NCBI GenBank assembly: GCA_002693165.1
Contig: NZOP01000027.1
Coordinates: 1-7,412, forward strand
Reading direction: 5' to 3'
Length of the DNA stretch: 7,412 nucleotides
Source of the DNA: Nitrososphaerota archaeon
Lineage (GTDB): Archaea > Thermoproteota > Nitrososphaeria > Nitrososphaerales > UBA57
Shown: positions 6,520 through 7,412 of the stretch, piece by piece
How positions within the stretch are numbered: the stretch's first letter is position 1
Layout: the number at the start of each line of letters is the position of its first letter
The notes under the pieces: model-generated
Database searches by the model: none
What the model was told of the DNA's origin: nothing
Seen by the model: the letters and a program-made list of their open reading frames with translations, nothing else
Position numbers and translations under genes: made by a program

Positions 6520-7412
6520 TCTCTTCTAAGTGCCGCCATCGGTGTCATCTTCGATGCTCTCCAAGCAGGATATGCTCCTGCAAGTATACTCAAAGTTACT
6601 GCAGTTAACCATACATTAACCATCGCCGGTACCAAAAATATCGGAACCAGATCTCCAAATTGAGCACCAAATCCATATTGAGTTAGTACCCAACCTAGTC
6701 CGTACCCTGCTAATAGCCCTGCAGATGCTCCTACTACTCCAATTACAACTGCCTCGAATAAAATAAGTAGTATTATATTTCCATTTGTGGCTCCTAACGC
6801 CTTTAAAGTTCCTAATTCCTTTGTTCTTTCTGTCACTGATGTATACAATGTCGTGACAATTCCAACTCCTCCTACAAGTAATGATATGAATCCGATACTA
6901 CTCAGGAAGATATTGAAGCTACCTACAAATCCTTGAATTGTTTCCTGAATCTGCGCCGGTGTTGTTATGCCTATTCCATCTCCATACACTTCCCTTATCT
7001 CTTCAGTTACTGCATCATTTCCAACTTCTGGATCCACAACTACGAAAATCGTATCATATATATTTTTCTTATCCAAGAAATTATTTGCCGAAGCTAATGG
7101 CACTGATATTGATTGATCATAGAACACCGTTCCTGTTTCATCCAGAATGCCTCGCACTACGAAACATCTCTTATCTATTACTACTTGTTCTACTCCGCCT
7201 ATAATTTCCTGTTTGCCTGTCTTTGCACAAACTAAATTACCTACTTCGGCGAATGGTTCTCCCTCCAAACCTCCAGGATACGCCACGGTAAAACCTAATA
7301 ATATCCCCGTTGGATCACTTGGATCTGTAAAGTCTCCTGCTACAAATTCCAATCCTGGTAAAACATAGATTAACTTTTGTGGATTAATTCCAATCAACGA
7401 AGTAGTTTGAGA
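6516..7412 (-). CDS. MacB/FtsX-family ABC permease, C-terminal part (5' end outside window)
   Basis: The - strand frame is open from the right edge (base 7412) to a TAA at 6518-6516, giving 298 visible residues. Residues are numbered here from the codon at 7397-7395, a TTG that lies mid-frame and is not taken as the start. The first about 155 residues are the end of the extracytoplasmic MacB_PCD-type domain. It has a GINP opening, a two-cysteine hairpin (C57, C78) and a conserved YGDGIGITT stretch. The FtsX permease domain follows: membrane segment about 160-182, the ERTKELGTLKALGA motif (190-203), segments about 205-232 and 252-278, and the ending PAWRASKMTPMAALRRD. The missing N-terminus would hold the first membrane helix. 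Such permeases work with a LolD/MacB-type ATPase in lipoprotein, peptide or drug export or in mechanotransmission. No ATPase is in view, so the substrate is unknown. The gene seems richer in G+C than the + strand genes. Confidence 0.93.
   Translation of the reverse strand, partial: SQTTSLIGINPQKLIYVLPGLEFVAGDFTDPSDPTGILLGFTVAYPGGLEGEPFAEVGNLVCAKTGKQEIIGGVEQVVIDKRCFVVRGILDETGTVFYDQSISVPLASANNFLDKKNIYDTIFVVVDPEVGNDAVTEEIREVYGDGIGITTPAQIQETIQGFVGSFNIFLSSIGFISLLVGGVGIVTTLYTSVTERTKELGTLKALGATNGNIILLILFEAVVIGVVGASAGLLAGYGLGWVLTQYGFGAQFGDLVPIFLVPAMVNVWLTAVTLSILAGAYPAWRASKMTPMAALRRD

Noticed and set aside
6938..7368. Open frames on the + strand opposite the MacB-like gene
   Set aside because: The translations are leucine/proline/threonine-rich and of low complexity. 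The - strand frame has an unambiguous FtsX-family product over the same bases.
7395..7397. TTG codon as the start of the leftward MacB-like gene
   Set aside because: The frame stays open to the window edge, and the residues before it (S-Q-T-T-S) continue a MacB-type ectodomain. The family also needs an N-terminal membrane helix that is missing, so the gene is cut by the edge.

Overview
The window is an archaeal-looking, AT-rich, very compact stretch. It holds one complete peptide-type ABC transporter operon, one large membrane-anchored surface protein, and parts of two genes cut by the window edges. The archaeal assignment rests on several points: most starts have no Shine-Dalgarno sequence, a TATA-like box sits about 30 bases before one such start, oligo-T tracts replace hairpin terminators, and the secreted protein is a type I membrane protein with a short lysine-rich inner tail. 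The FtsX/MacB-type permease and the '-PAFGQ' signal-peptide end resemble proteins I associate with Nitrososphaerota (Thaumarchaeota). That lineage call is only moderate: arginine CGT codons are frequent, which is not what I expect of Nitrosopumilus itself. A marine Thermoplasmatota or an Asgard-type archaeon cannot be excluded.

Layout. Bases 1-125 are the 3' end of a gene for a lysine/alanine-rich protein whose tail is made of identical 10-residue units encoded by a 30-base tandem repeat. Bases 149-4427 are a three-gene operon on the + strand: a DppB-type permease (149-1198), a DppC-type permease with an unusually large extracytoplasmic domain (1195-2622), and a DppD-DppF-type double ATPase in one chain (2619-4427). 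The three genes overlap by four bases at each junction, so translation is probably coupled. After a 64-base gap holding a T8 tract and a TATA-like box comes a 675-residue secreted and anchored beta-rich protein (4492-6519) with four clear repeats of about 80 residues. Its stop codon overlaps that of a convergent gene on the - strand (6516-7412), the C-terminal part of a MacB/FtsX-family ABC permease that continues beyond the right edge.

How the genes fit together. DppB and DppC form the membrane channel and the fused double NBD powers it, so all parts of a peptide (or nickel/oligosaccharide-like) importer are present except the extracellular substrate-binding protein. None is encoded in the window. 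The enlarged ectodomain of DppC and the adjacent repeat protein are candidates for taking part in substrate capture or surface docking, but this is inference from position and topology only. The MacB-like gene belongs to a different transporter and its ATPase is not in view.

I do not see a defence system, CRISPR array, mobile element, tRNA or rRNA. The most notable points are the DppC ectodomain, the W-x-x-W-x-D repeat protein, the degenerate cysteine motif at the ATPase C-terminus, the lysine-rich tandem repeat, and the stop-on-stop convergent overlap with a T-tract inside the opposite gene.
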